This document shows, piece after piece, positions 28,817 through 37,427 of a stretch of 64,000 bases of DNA. This stretch comes from Hyphomicrobiaceae bacterium (GTDB taxonomy: Bacteria; Pseudomonadota; Alphaproteobacteria; Rhizobiales; Methyloligellaceae): positions 496,001 through 560,000 of the forward strand of contig JACKJS010000001.1 of the NCBI GenBank assembly GCA_020637815.1, in the 5' to 3' direction. The notes under the pieces were generated by a model that saw only the letters and a program-made list of their open reading frames with translations, ran no database searches and was not told where the DNA came from. Positions within the stretch are counted from its first letter, which is position 1. Every line of letters starts with the position of its first letter. The position numbers were made by a program, and so were the translations under genes.

Positions 28817-29320
28817 ATGCATATTCGAACCGAGACTCCTGGCGACGAAGACGCGATTGATCGCGTCACCACGCTGGCCTTCGAGGCCGGCTCTCATAGC
28901 GACCACACCGAGGCACGGATCGTTCGTGAACTGCGCGCAGCGGGCGATTTGACTCTGTCCTTGGTGGCCGAGGCCGATGGCGAGCTCGTCGGCCATATCG
29001 CGTTCTCACCCGTTGCCGTCGATGGCAAACACGACGGCTGGTACGGACTGGGGCCGCTTTCCGTTCGTCCCGACCGGCAAGATCACGGCTTTGGCAGCGC
29101 CCTCGTCGAACAGGGTCTTGCGATTCTGCGGGATCGCGGCGCGAGGGGCTGCGCGCTTCTCGGCAGTCCGGATTTCTATGCGCGCTTCGGATTTGCGAGC
29201 GATAGGACGCTCAGCTACGGATCTGTTCCAGCCCGCTTCATCCAGGCCGTCGTTTTTACGGGCGCGCGACCGTCCGGCGAACTGTCCTACGCCTCTGCCT
29301 TCGATCTCGCCGGTTCATAG
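28817..29320 (+). CDS. GNAT family N-acetyltransferase (YhbS-like)
   Basis: A 167-residue acetyltransferase fold. The acetyl-CoA binding stretch reads LSVRPDRQDHGFGSALV, with the Q/RxxGxG/A pattern as RQDHGFG. The remaining YhbS-type features are GHIAFSPVAV and a C-terminal DFYARFGF, common in COG3153 members. Substrate unknown. The ATG at 28817 is chosen; a GTG at 28808 is possible. Confidence 0.85.
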   Translation: MHIRTETPGDEDAIDRVTTLAFEAGSHSDHTEARIVRELRAAGDLTLSLVAEADGELVGHIAFSPVAVDGKHDGWYGLGPLSVRPDRQDHGFGSALVEQGLAILRDRGARGCALLGSPDFYARFGFASDRTLSYGSVPARFIQAVVFTGARPSGELSYASAFDLAGS

Positions 29321-29393
29321 ACCGTTCGCCGAATGCGCACATCAGATTCCGGATTTCGACGGATGCCGGGCGTTCCGCCTCACGCACGTGCTG

Positions 29394-30410
29394 CTAGGCG
29401 CGATCCCGCCAGTTGCCATGGTGGCCGGGCCGGTCGCGGCGCCCTACCCGGCGCGGGCCGCCGACTAGCCAGGTGACATGCCGGTTTTCGCCTTCGGCGC
29501 CGGTCTCGGGGCCGGAGTCGTAGCTATCGTGACCGTTCGCGGCTGGGCGCGACGTCATCGTCTGCTGCACGGGCGGGGATTGTTCGACGGCTGGAGTCTG
29601 CGCATGCAACGGCTCGGGCGCGACAGGTTGCGGCGCGCGCGGTGCCTCCCGCTTCGGCCTCGAAAGCACCTCGGCTTCGTGGGACGAACCCGCCTCGGTA
29701 GACCGCGAGAAGAACCGGCGCAGCGGGTTCGAGGGTTCCGGCTCGGACGCCTTCGCGGCCGGTTCCATTTTAGGCTCGGGTTGCGGCTCCGGTTCCCGTG
29801 CCGCTTCGGCCTCACGCTCCGGCTCAGATTCCACTTCGGGCTCGTACGCTGGCGCGCTTTCGAACGGCGCGGTCTCGGGTTCGGCGCTTCTCTCGTCCCG
29901 CTCCTCGACGGCGGCCTCGCGATGAAAGGCACCCTGACCGACGGTCCAGGTCAGCGGACACTCCAGATCGTACGGCAGAACCGTTCCGAGATCGCCATCC
30001 GCCTCGTTGATCTGTTCGGCCGTGAGACCGCGCACATCGGCAAGACTCGCTCCACAGAGATTGGCTGTTTTCAAACACGCTCCCGCGAGGCTGGCACCGT
30101 CCAACTGTGCGCCCGCGAGATCCGCGCCGGTCAGATCGACGTCCTCGAGCCGCGCGCCGCGCAGGTCCGCATTGATGAGGTCGGCACCGCGCATATCCGC
30201 CCCGGTGAGGGTCGCGAAGTTCAGTGTGGCGCCGGTCAGCCGGGACCGCGACAGATTGATGGGGCCGCCATTCATGGGACCCATCTGGCGGTCGCCGATG
30301 CTCAGCGAAATGCCCGCAAGGTCCGGCACGGCGGACGGGTTCTCCGCGCGCCACGCGTTCCAGATGCGCGGGCCGCGACGCAGAATCTCTACGTGTTCCG
30401 AGTTTGTCAT
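29394..30410 (-). CDS. Pentapeptide-repeat protein with long acidic disordered tail
   Basis: A 338-residue protein. Residues about 50-130 are pentapeptide repeats of the A(D/N)LxG kind, such as LTGADMRGADLINADLRGA, forming a right-handed beta-helix. The remaining ~190 residues are Glu/Pro/Ala-rich with clusters such as EPEREAEAAREPEPQPEP and are probably disordered. Pentapeptide helices can mimic DNA or act as scaffolds; no specific role is evident. The tail has no transmembrane or lipidation signal. Confidence 0.8.
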   Translation of the reverse strand: MTNSEHVEILRRGPRIWNAWRAENPSAVPDLAGISLSIGDRQMGPMNGGPINLSRSRLTGATLNFATLTGADMRGADLINADLRGARLEDVDLTGADLAGAQLDGASLAGACLKTANLCGASLADVRGLTAEQINEADGDLGTVLPYDLECPLTWTVGQGAFHREAAVEERDERSAEPETAPFESAPAYEPEVESEPEREAEAAREPEPQPEPKMEPAAKASEPEPSNPLRRFFSRSTEAGSSHEAEVLSRPKREAPRAPQPVAPEPLHAQTPAVEQSPPVQQTMTSRPAANGHDSYDSGPETGAEGENRHVTWLVGGPRRVGRRDRPGHHGNWRDRA

Positions 30411-30654
30411 TTCACGACTGTGCGTACTACGGGAAGCACGATCCGCTCAACGCGATATTTTGTGCGCTGGGACTAAAAATTGCGCAAAACGTACGTTTCT
30501 CTGCAACAACAGGGCGTATCCGTCAGATGTGACAATCTTCTAGCGTCCTGTGTGTTTTCCACCGAACCCACGGCTCCGCGTGCCGAACACCCGGCCGCAC
30601 GCGTGAGCTTGACACCTGAAATGCGACGGCCCCGGACCAGGGTTTGGACACCCG

Positions 30655-31419
30655 CTAGTCCTTTGGCTGACTTTTCCGCCGCACTTTCGGTGCATTAGCC
30701 TTTCGCGGTTTCCGGCTCGCAAGCACATTTATCAGTTCGACGCCCGCCGAGAACGCCATGGCGAAGTAGATGTAGCCGCGCGGAATGTGGAAATGAAAGG
30801 CATCCGCCACGAGGGCGGCGCCGATCAGAAGCAAAAACGACAAGGCCAGCATCTTCGTGGTCGGATGGCGCTCGATGAAGCCCGCCACCGGACCGGAGGC
30901 CAGGTACATCACCGCGATGGCCACGACCACGGCGGCGATCATGACCTCGATATGATCGGCCATGCCGACGGCCGTGATGATCGAATCGACCGAGAACACG
31001 AGGTCGATCACCGCAATTTGCAGCACAGCCGCTGTCATCGAGCCCGTCACAGGACCCGCCCCGGTCCCTTGATCGTCGCCCTCGATGCCTTCGTGGATTT
31101 CCCGGGTTCCCTTCATCAACAGGAACAAACCGCCAGCCAGCAGAACAAGATCGCGCCAGGAAAAGCTGTACTCGCCGATCGAGAAGATCGGCATGGTCAT
31201 GTGGATGAACCACGTAATGAAGCTCAGCATGATGACGCGGAACACGAACGCCAGCAGCAGTCCAATGCGCCGGGCGGCCACCTGCTGCTCCTTCGGCAGG
31301 CGCGAGACCATCACTGAAATGAAGACGACGTTGTCGATGCCGAGCACGATCTCCATCGCACTCAAGGCCAAGAAGCTCGCCCAGACATGCGGGTCGGCAA
31401 GAAGTTCTACAAATGCCAT
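30655..31419 (-). CDS. TerC family integral membrane protein
   Basis: A 254-residue protein with seven predicted transmembrane segments. The TerC acidic motifs are intact: MEIVLGIDNVVFISVM near 22-37 and IDLVFSVDSIITAVGM near 138-153, which relatives use for metal (often manganese) handling or tellurite-resistance functions. The C-terminus is basic (KPRKANAPKVRRK). The upstream region carries tandem terminators of the porin gene. No manganese riboswitch was recognised in the leader. Confidence 0.92.
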   Translation of the reverse strand: MAFVELLADPHVWASFLALSAMEIVLGIDNVVFISVMVSRLPKEQQVAARRIGLLLAFVFRVIMLSFITWFIHMTMPIFSIGEYSFSWRDLVLLAGGLFLLMKGTREIHEGIEGDDQGTGAGPVTGSMTAAVLQIAVIDLVFSVDSIITAVGMADHIEVMIAAVVVAIAVMYLASGPVAGFIERHPTTKMLALSFLLLIGAALVADAFHFHIPRGYIYFAMAFSAGVELINVLASRKPRKANAPKVRRKSQPKD

Positions 31420-31554
31420 GAAGGTCAGCCGGGCACCGGGGATGTTGCGTTCGAAAGTCCTGAATACCGCAAGAGTCTAGGGCCGGTCTATCGCTCGCCG
31501 TCGCGTCGAAGACCTCAGAAGCAAGGCCCCACGTAGCAAGTGTGGAACAAGCAA

Positions 31555-31591
31555 GGGCCCCCGGAGAATTCCGGCGGGCCCAAACTCACTG
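31555..31591 (-). terminator. Second hairpin downstream of the porin gene
   Basis: Arms GGGCCC-C-CCGGA and TCCGG-C-GGGCCC with a 4-base loop (one mismatch in 12 pairs). Read on the minus strand it is followed by TTGCTTGTT. It acts as a probable back-up terminator and insulates terC from the porin. Confidence 0.5.
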
Positions 31592-31602
31592 CCCCTTTTC
31601 CA

Positions 31603-31638
31603 AGAAAAGGCCGCCGCCCGGGACTGGGAGCGGCGGCA
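31603..31638 (-). terminator. Rho-independent terminator of the porin gene
   Basis: On the minus strand a stem CCGCCGC...GCGGCGG with a CCCAGTCCCGG-containing loop is followed by CCTTTTCTT. It lies 42 bases after the porin stop codon. Confidence 0.8.
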
Positions 31639-31679
31639 GTTTGGCGAAAGGGGATTTTCGCTTATGGCGTTTTCTCGAC

Positions 31680-33008
31680 TTACCAGTCGATCTGGCCGCG
31701 CATGCCGAAGCCTTGGATGGTCGCACCGTTGTTGTTGCCACCATCGATCTCGGCATTCACGTAGTTGAACTTCAGAGCCGTATGATCCGTCAGCCACCAG
31801 TTCAGGCCTAGGGTCCACAGATCCTGAGAGCCGCACTCGTCGCACATCACGGCGTTGGGCCGGGTCGATGCGTTGAACAGTGTAGCGTCGGAGCCAAGCT
31901 CCAGGCTGTCATAGCGCGCGGCAACCTGCCAGGCACCGAAACCTCCCGAGCCGCCCCAAACCGGGTTCTTGACCTTCTGGCGGCCGAATGCACCCTCGTC
32001 GGCTTCGTAGTTGCGCATGTCGTCCGTCAGGAAGACGCTAGCCTCGATGTACCAGCCATTGTAGTCCGGCGAGGCATTGGCAATCGTGACCGGCGTATCG
32101 GCGGTCAGGTTCGCGTACTCGCCTTGCACCGAGAAGCGGTTCCAGACAAACGCGCCTTCGAGGACGTACATGTCGTCACTGTCGGCGAAGTTCGGCGTGG
32201 CGACGAAGCGATCCGCCAGATGCAGATCGGGACGTGCCCGGTAGCGGTAGAGGTCGGCAGCGCCGTCAAGCGTCCCTGCGTCCCGGTGACGATAGCTCGC
32301 GCCGAGATGGACGACCGTGGTGTCGGTGTTGATTGGAGCGATCGTGCCGCGAACCGAGAAGGCCGTCTGATCGGTGGAGAAATCGCCCTGATCTTCAACC
32401 GTGGCGCCGTAATAGCCCGACTGGAACGACCAGTTCTTGTCACCGAGGACCACGGCGGCACCAATCTGACGATCGAGGAAGAAGGCTTCAATGAATGCGG
32501 CCCGCTCCATGAACGTAATGAAGCGCGAGCTCGTGATCTCTTCCAGCGAGTTGTAGACGTACTGGTTGCCAAGCCGGATCTCGGACTTCTCGAGGCCGTC
32601 GAAGAAGTTCGCGTAGGCAACGTAGGCATCCTTGATCTCACCGTCGCCGGCGAAGTCATATTCGAACTTGTACTTCCAGTCGTAGTAGATCGTGCCTTCT
32701 ACGCCGAGACGGGCGCGGCGGAGCTCAACCCCACTGATGTCAGGATCGCCGGTGATCGGCTCGTCCTGGTCGATGCCGTTGTAGTCGACCATGATGCGCC
32801 CGCGAACCTTGAAGCTGAACTTGCCGTCCTCGCTCTTGAACTCGGGCGCGCCCTTCCACTTCACCTCAGGCTGCGACTTCTTATAATCCTCGAACTCCTG
32901 CCTGGTTACGTATTGCGCCTTCGCAGCAGGCGCGGCCGAAGCAAGAATTGCAAACGCGCTGGCGCCCGCGAAAAGATAAAGACTGACTTTCTTAAGTCCC
33001 CCGGTCAT
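31680..33008 (-). CDS. Phosphate-selective porin O/P family outer-membrane porin
   Basis: A 442-residue outer-membrane beta barrel of the OprO/OprP type. A signal peptide ends at AAKAQ (about 31), followed by a short periplasmic linker, then amphipathic strands with family text such as FSFKVRGRIMVDYN, SGVELRRARLGVEGTIY and WKYKFEYDFAG, and a C-terminal aromatic strand ending in Trp (MRGQIDW). Substrate preference is unknown. The ATG at 33008 (GAGAGAGGGGTC upstream) is preferred to the GTG at 33023. It carries tandem terminators, suggesting strong expression. Confidence 0.9.
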   Translation of the reverse strand: MTGGLKKVSLYLFAGASAFAILASAAPAAKAQYVTRQEFEDYKKSQPEVKWKGAPEFKSEDGKFSFKVRGRIMVDYNGIDQDEPITGDPDISGVELRRARLGVEGTIYYDWKYKFEYDFAGDGEIKDAYVAYANFFDGLEKSEIRLGNQYVYNSLEEITSSRFITFMERAAFIEAFFLDRQIGAAVVLGDKNWSFQSGYYGATVEDQGDFSTDQTAFSVRGTIAPINTDTTVVHLGASYRHRDAGTLDGAADLYRYRARPDLHLADRFVATPNFADSDDMYVLEGAFVWNRFSVQGEYANLTADTPVTIANASPDYNGWYIEASVFLTDDMRNYEADEGAFGRQKVKNPVWGGSGGFGAWQVAARYDSLELGSDATLFNASTRPNAVMCDECGSQDLWTLGLNWWLTDHTALKFNYVNAEIDGGNNNGATIQGFGMRGQIDW

Positions 33009-33604
33009 GACCCCTCTCTCCACTCTGATAGAGTTAAGCCTCAGTTTGCTTTGTCGTTAGCCTGGGGAGATCTTCAGCTCCCTCTTAAGCTAGGCCAGTC
33101 CGCTCTCCCGCGAACCTCGGTTAACGTTCTATTTCGCGACCAATGACGGGTGTGTGACAGTCCCCCGGCACGAGGGGATTTCGAGGAAACCCTGTTGCAT
33201 ATGGGCCACGGATCGGTGCGGCGGGTCACCGCCCGCATTACCGGATCAGGGTCGTACGCGCACTTAACTGACTGATTTTGCGCGGCATATCGTGGCGCCC
33301 GGAGAGGACTACGAATGCCGAACCGCATCGCCTCCGCGATCGGAGAAGGACACGAATTCCGTGTCTCCTAGGCGTTCCGCAACCCGTCGGCGCACCACCC
33401 TCACCGCGTTCCGCGTTGTGCCGGTCCCAATCCTCAATGGCGCCGGATAAGCGTGCGGAATAGGTTTCCAATTCCGGCAAGCGGCCTGCAATTTCGGCAC
33501 GGGCGCACTTCTCTTCGTCCCGTGCGAGCCTCCCGGCGACGCCAATCATCTTGACCGTGCTTTGCGGCGCGGGCTGCGCTATCAGGAGATGGCGAGGAAG
33601 GGTC
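33009..33604. other. 596-base region between porin and UbiH-like genes
   Basis: Contains the porin promoter side (33009-33230, no convincing gene) and, at 33309-33549 on the minus strand, a broken-looking reading frame described separately. No tRNA or terminator was recognised. Confidence 0.4.
33309..33549 (-). pseudogene. Possible frameshifted small gene
   Basis: From ATG 33549 the frame reads MIGVAGRLARDEEKCARAEI... and ...SGAIEDWDRHNAER, with natural charged helical composition; after that the frame turns into Gly/Arg/Pro-rich text. A second frame that overlaps there continues VRVVRRRVAERLGDTEF... and stops at 33309 after DAVRHS. The switch near 33395 looks like a frameshift, but it could be coincidence. 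No family recognised. It is divergent from the UbiH-like gene. Confidence 0.35.
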
Positions 33605-34849
33605 ATGAGCACGCAAACGACGGACAGTTCTCTCTTCGACGCCGTGGTGGTTGGGGCGGGACCCGCCGGCATCGCCACGGCACTTGCGCTCGCGCATGTC
33701 GGCGCCAAAGTGGCTCTGGCTGGCCCGCCGCCGCCGATGGTCGCCACTGCCCGGCCCGAGACGCGGACCGCCGCGCTCTTGACCAGCTCGGTGGACTTCT
33801 TGAAGCGCCTCGGCGTTTGGGAACCGCTCCTGCCTCATGCCGCCCCGTTGACGGCAATTCGCATCGTCGATTCCTCGCGAAGTCTCCTCCGGTCGCCGGA
33901 AATCACGTTCGAGGCTCGCGAACTCGGCCTTGAAGCTTTCGGCTACAACATCGCCAACAGTGCCTTGAGCGAGGTCCTGTACGCCCGAGCTCAAGATGCC
34001 GTCGCTCATCTCGCCCCCCAAGCAATCGAACGCGTGACGACTGGTACTTCCGAAGCCGTCCTGACCCTGGCGGAGGGGACGCATCTAGTGACGCGGCTTG
34101 TGGCAGGGGCAGACGGCCGCAACTCGCCATGCCGCAAAGCCGCCAACATCGAGACGCGCATCCAGCACTACGATCAATCCGCCATCGCCTCGAGCTTCCG
34201 CCATACGATCTCCCATGGCGGCGTCTCGACCGAACTGCACCGGGAGGGCGGCTCCGTCACGTGCGTTCCAACACCCGATCCGCTGACGTCGAGCCTGGTC
34301 CTGGTCGGCAGCACGGCCGAGGTCGACGCGTTGATGACGATGGACGAACGTGACTTCGCGGCGCACCTTCAAGAGCGCTTCGGCGAGACTCTCGGCGTCC
34401 TTTCCGATGTGGGACCGCGTGCCGCGTTCCCCGTGGCCGGGCTGACGGCCAAGCGGCTTGCGTCCAATCGAACCGCGTTGATTGGAGAAGCCGCGCACGT
34501 CATGGCGCCCATTGGCGCGCAGGGCCTCAATCTTGGCCTGCGCGATGCCGCGGCGCTCGCCGATTGCGTTGCCGACGCCTTGGTCCAAGGACGGGATCCT
34601 GGCGAGCCGTACATTCTGGCGCAATACGAGCAGGCGCGTCAGCTCGATGTTTTGTCCCGGACGATCGGCATCGATCTCTTGGACCGTTCGCTTCTGACGA
34701 ATGTCCTTCCGATCCAACTGGCGCGCGGCGCCGTTATTGCCGGGCTCAACCGGCTTGCCCCGCTCAAACGGCTGGTGATGCAGGCTGGTCTGGCGCCCCC
34801 AGTGTCCCTGCCGCGCCTCATGCGCCCGCTCGAAACCGCGCCCGCTTGA
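33605..34849 (+). CDS. FAD-dependent hydroxylase, UbiH/UbiF/COQ6 family
   Basis: A 414-residue flavin monooxygenase of the ubiquinone-hydroxylase family. The Rossmann start VVVGAGPAGIATALALA binds FAD; the DG motif is AGADGRNSPCR; the GD-type motif is GEAAHVMAPIGAQGLNLGLRDA, with Glu replacing Asp as is common in relatives. It probably hydroxylates the ubiquinone ring, but regiospecificity cannot be read from sequence. The ATG at 33605 has GGAAGGGTC upstream. It precedes the acyltransferase gene. Confidence 0.88.
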   Translation: MSTQTTDSSLFDAVVVGAGPAGIATALALAHVGAKVALAGPPPPMVATARPETRTAALLTSSVDFLKRLGVWEPLLPHAAPLTAIRIVDSSRSLLRSPEITFEARELGLEAFGYNIANSALSEVLYARAQDAVAHLAPQAIERVTTGTSEAVLTLAEGTHLVTRLVAGADGRNSPCRKAANIETRIQHYDQSAIASSFRHTISHGGVSTELHREGGSVTCVPTPDPLTSSLVLVGSTAEVDALMTMDERDFAAHLQERFGETLGVLSDVGPRAAFPVAGLTAKRLASNRTALIGEAAHVMAPIGAQGLNLGLRDAAALADCVADALVQGRDPGEPYILAQYEQARQLDVLSRTIGIDLLDRSLLTNVLPIQLARGAVIAGLNRLAPLKRLVMQAGLAPPVSLPRLMRPLETAPA

Positions 34850-34940
34850 CGCCCGTTTCGAGTTTCTTCAAGACGATGCGCTTCCAAAGGCGTCCCTTGG
34901 GTCCGCATCCGGTTTTCTCTACCACTCGAAAGATTCACAT

Positions 34941-35858
34941 TTGGCGAAATTACCCGACACGTCCTTCGCGACCGATCTGAAATACCGCCTCGAATATGGG
35001 GCACTCCGGTTTTTGATCGGCATGGTCCGCTTGGTTCCGTTGGATACGGCCTGCGATGTCTCGGCCTTCTTCTGGCGGCATCTCGGCAAGCGTAACCGGC
35101 GCCACAGGCGCGCGCTCGCCAATCTGGAACGGGCCTTTCCCGACAAGACACCCGAAGAGCGCCAGCGGATCGCCATTGCCGCCTGGGACAATCTCGGCCG
35201 GGTAATGGTCGAGACGATGAATATCGACCGCATCATCAAGGACCCGAGCCGGCTGCACGTGACCAACGGCCATTGGATCGGCCGCTACAAGGACAAGATG
35301 GGCCCGGCCCTCATTGTCACCATGCACATGGGCAACTGGGAAATCGGCATGTGGCCGGTGACGCTCGCGGGCGTCCGGCCGGCCGGCGTCTACCGTTCCG
35401 TGAAGAATCCTTACGTCGACCGGTATCTGCGCGAACAGCGCCAAGCTCTTTATCCGGGGGGACTTTTCGGCCGGGGCCGCACCGCGGGCGAAGACGAAAC
35501 ACAGAAAACCGCGCGCCTGATCATGGATTACGTCCGTCAGGGCGGACGGCTCGGCTTCATTTCCGATCTCTACGACCGCAACGGCATCGAGGTGCCGTTT
35601 TTCGGCCACCTCGCCAAGAGCATGCCGATCGCGGCGATGATCGCGCGCCGCGTCGGCGCCCGCATCTGGATTGGCCGCTGCGTCCGCATCGGCAATCGCT
35701 CGGTTTTCGACGTCAACGTTAACGAGCTGCGAATCCCGCGAACCAAGAATCAGGCCGAGGACATCCGGGCGATCACGGCGGCGATCCAGCGTTACTTCGA
35801 GGTCTGGATCCGGGAAAATCCCGAACAGTTCATGTGGTCGAACCGCCGCTGGTCGTAG
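34941..35858 (+). CDS. LpxL/HtrB-type lipid A lauroyl acyltransferase-like protein
   Basis: A 305-residue member of the lysophospholipid acyltransferase superfamily, LpxL/HtrB branch, which adds secondary acyl chains to lipid A or related lipids. The HX4E catalytic motif is HMGNWE near residue 133, with the family FWRHLGKRNRRHRRALANLERAF block before it. The start is TTG at 34941, with a weak ribosome-binding site; the N-terminal hydrophobic segment (LRFLIGMVRLVPL) anchors it. It follows the UbiH-like gene by 91 bases. Confidence 0.82.
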   Translation: MAKLPDTSFATDLKYRLEYGALRFLIGMVRLVPLDTACDVSAFFWRHLGKRNRRHRRALANLERAFPDKTPEERQRIAIAAWDNLGRVMVETMNIDRIIKDPSRLHVTNGHWIGRYKDKMGPALIVTMHMGNWEIGMWPVTLAGVRPAGVYRSVKNPYVDRYLREQRQALYPGGLFGRGRTAGEDETQKTARLIMDYVRQGGRLGFISDLYDRNGIEVPFFGHLAKSMPIAAMIARRVGARIWIGRCVRIGNRSVFDVNVNELRIPRTKNQAEDIRAITAAIQRYFEVWIRENPEQFMWSNRRWS

Positions 35859-35913
35859 GGCCTTTCATGGCGCGTTGACAGTCTTCGTCGGCCGCGATCT
35901 TATCCGCTCAATC

Positions 35914-36246
35914 ATGTCTCAAGTTCGGAACGCACGCTTTCAGATCGGCCAGGTAGTTCGCCACCGCATCTATCCCTTTCGCGGTGTCATCTTCGATGTG
36001 GACCCGACCTTCGCCAATACGGAGGAGTGGTACGAGTCCATCCCGCACGACGTCCGGCCCGCCAAGGATCAGCCGTTCTACCATCTCCTGGCGGAGAACG
36101 CCGAGACCGAGTACGTGGCTTATGTCTCGGAACAAAACCTGCTGCCCGACGAGTCCGACGAGCCGCTGAGACACCCGCAAATTCCCGAACTGTTCGAGGA
36201 TTTGCGCAATGGTGTGTTCCGCTTCCGCTACATGCCGGAGCATTAG
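35914..36246 (+). CDS. hspQ: Heat shock protein HspQ
   Basis: A 110-residue YccV-type protein that modulates Lon and other proteolysis and binds hemimethylated DNA in some reports. It starts MSQVRNARFQIGQVVRHRIYP and contains FRGVIFDVDPTFANTEEW and the C-terminal helix. The ATG at 35914 is chosen; the longer upstream frame from 35671 is in the acyltransferase. The following terminator is that of the ialB-type gene on the opposite strand. Confidence 0.93.
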   Translation: MSQVRNARFQIGQVVRHRIYPFRGVIFDVDPTFANTEEWYESIPHDVRPAKDQPFYHLLAENAETEYVAYVSEQNLLPDESDEPLRHPQIPELFEDLRNGVFRFRYMPEH

Positions 36247-36324
36247 CCTGAAGCCTTAGCGGCGCCGATCCGCCATTGCCCGTTGCTGGGCTGTTTCAGG
36301 GCCTTCGGCAATCCCGATCACTCC

Positions 36325-36366
36325 GTGAAAAAAGAAAAGGCCGCGCCGGGAACCCCGCGCGGCCTG
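36325..36366 (-). terminator. Rho-independent terminator of the ialB-type gene
   Basis: Near-perfect stem GGCCGCGCGGGG / CCCGGCGCGGCC on the minus strand followed by TTTTCTTTTTT. It sits 43 bases after the stop of the ialB-type gene and between convergent genes. Confidence 0.85.
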
Positions 36367-36408
36367 ATCCACGTGACGCTTGTTGCCGGGTCAGCCCCGG
36401 CGCTCCCG

Positions 36409-37167
36409 CTATTGCTGCGGGGCGGGCTGTGCCGGAGCGCCCTGCTGAGCCGTGCCCTGGCCCTGCTTGGCCTTGGCCGCGAGCTCCTGCTGGCGCTTGC
36501 GGAACATTTCCATCAGCTGCCGGCGCTGCTGCTCGTAGACCGCATTGTCGACGGGCGGGCCGTCATAGGCCTTGGTGAAGCCGGTCAGCGGCACCGGGAA
36601 ACCCATGGTCTTCTGCTGAATGTTCATCGCCGCCACAACCATCTGCTTGCCGGTGCGCATCTTCTGGAAGAGGTCGTCCGTCAATTCCATCTGCACCTGG
36701 CAGCTGGTCGGGAAGCAAATCGAATACTGCAGCTGGATCGGCTGCTGATCGTCGATGCGGATCTGTACGCCGGCCGGAATGACAAGTGCGTAGGCCGTCG
36801 GAACCCGGATGAGGAGCTGCTGCTTGTCGTCGCCTTCGGCTTTGCGGACAGCCGCGGCAATCAACACCATGCCCGTGTTGGGCTCGAGCCCCTCATGGTT
36901 GATCAAGCAGATCTGTTTGTTGGCGGTCTGCTCGTTCTTCATGCAGAGCTTGACCCATGCGTCCTGAGCGGCGCCCTGGGGGACGCCGGCGGGCGCGCCA
37001 TTGGTCGAAGGCGCTGCGCCACCCTTCGGCGCGGCAGAGGAATTGGGCTGCTGGGCCATTGTCGCAACGCTGGCGGAGGTCACGCCCAGCGCGAGAACGC
37101 TCGCAGCCAACACCATACGCGCCGCATCGCGGCAAAAGCAGTTCCAGCGATCCTTGGACCAGATCAT
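36409..37167 (-). CDS. Invasion-associated locus B (IalB) family protein
   Basis: A 252-residue exported protein. A signal peptide ending near MAQQ is followed by a Pro/Ala-rich linker to about 70 and then an IalB domain: WVKLCMKNEQTANKQICLI, the RVPTAYALVIPAGVQIRID block, and QYSICFPTSCQVQM with paired cysteines. The Gln/Ala-rich C-terminus is low complexity. In pathogens IalB is linked with erythrocyte invasion; in free-living relatives its role is unclear. Confidence 0.9.
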   Translation of the reverse strand: MIWSKDRWNCFCRDAARMVLAASVLALGVTSASVATMAQQPNSSAAPKGGAAPSTNGAPAGVPQGAAQDAWVKLCMKNEQTANKQICLINHEGLEPNTGMVLIAAAVRKAEGDDKQQLLIRVPTAYALVIPAGVQIRIDDQQPIQLQYSICFPTSCQVQMELTDDLFQKMRTGKQMVVAAMNIQQKTMGFPVPLTGFTKAYDGPPVDNAVYEQQRRQLMEMFRKRQQELAAKAKQGQGTAQQGAPAQPAPQQ

Positions 37168-37427
37168 AAATCGACCTTTCCTCTATTATTGGGGGCTCAA
37201 ACGGTTCGCCTGCCCTATCCGTGCCCAATCTTTGAAACTAGGGTCAATACCCGAAATGCGGCGCTGGCGTGGCTTTTAACCGCCGTCTCGAGCCAAACCG
37301 CACCTTCAACCGCCCAATGGGTTAGAATGGGGCGGGATTCGGCGCGGCGTAAGAATTCGTAGTCAGGACTGTTACCCTTAGCTAGATGGTGTAACGCGCT
37401 GGCATCTATAGCCATCCAAGGTCATCG

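Noticed and set aside
31420..31679. A manganese (yybP-ykoY) riboswitch upstream of terC
   Set aside because: The conserved core elements were not recognisable; the hairpins there fit porin terminators instead.
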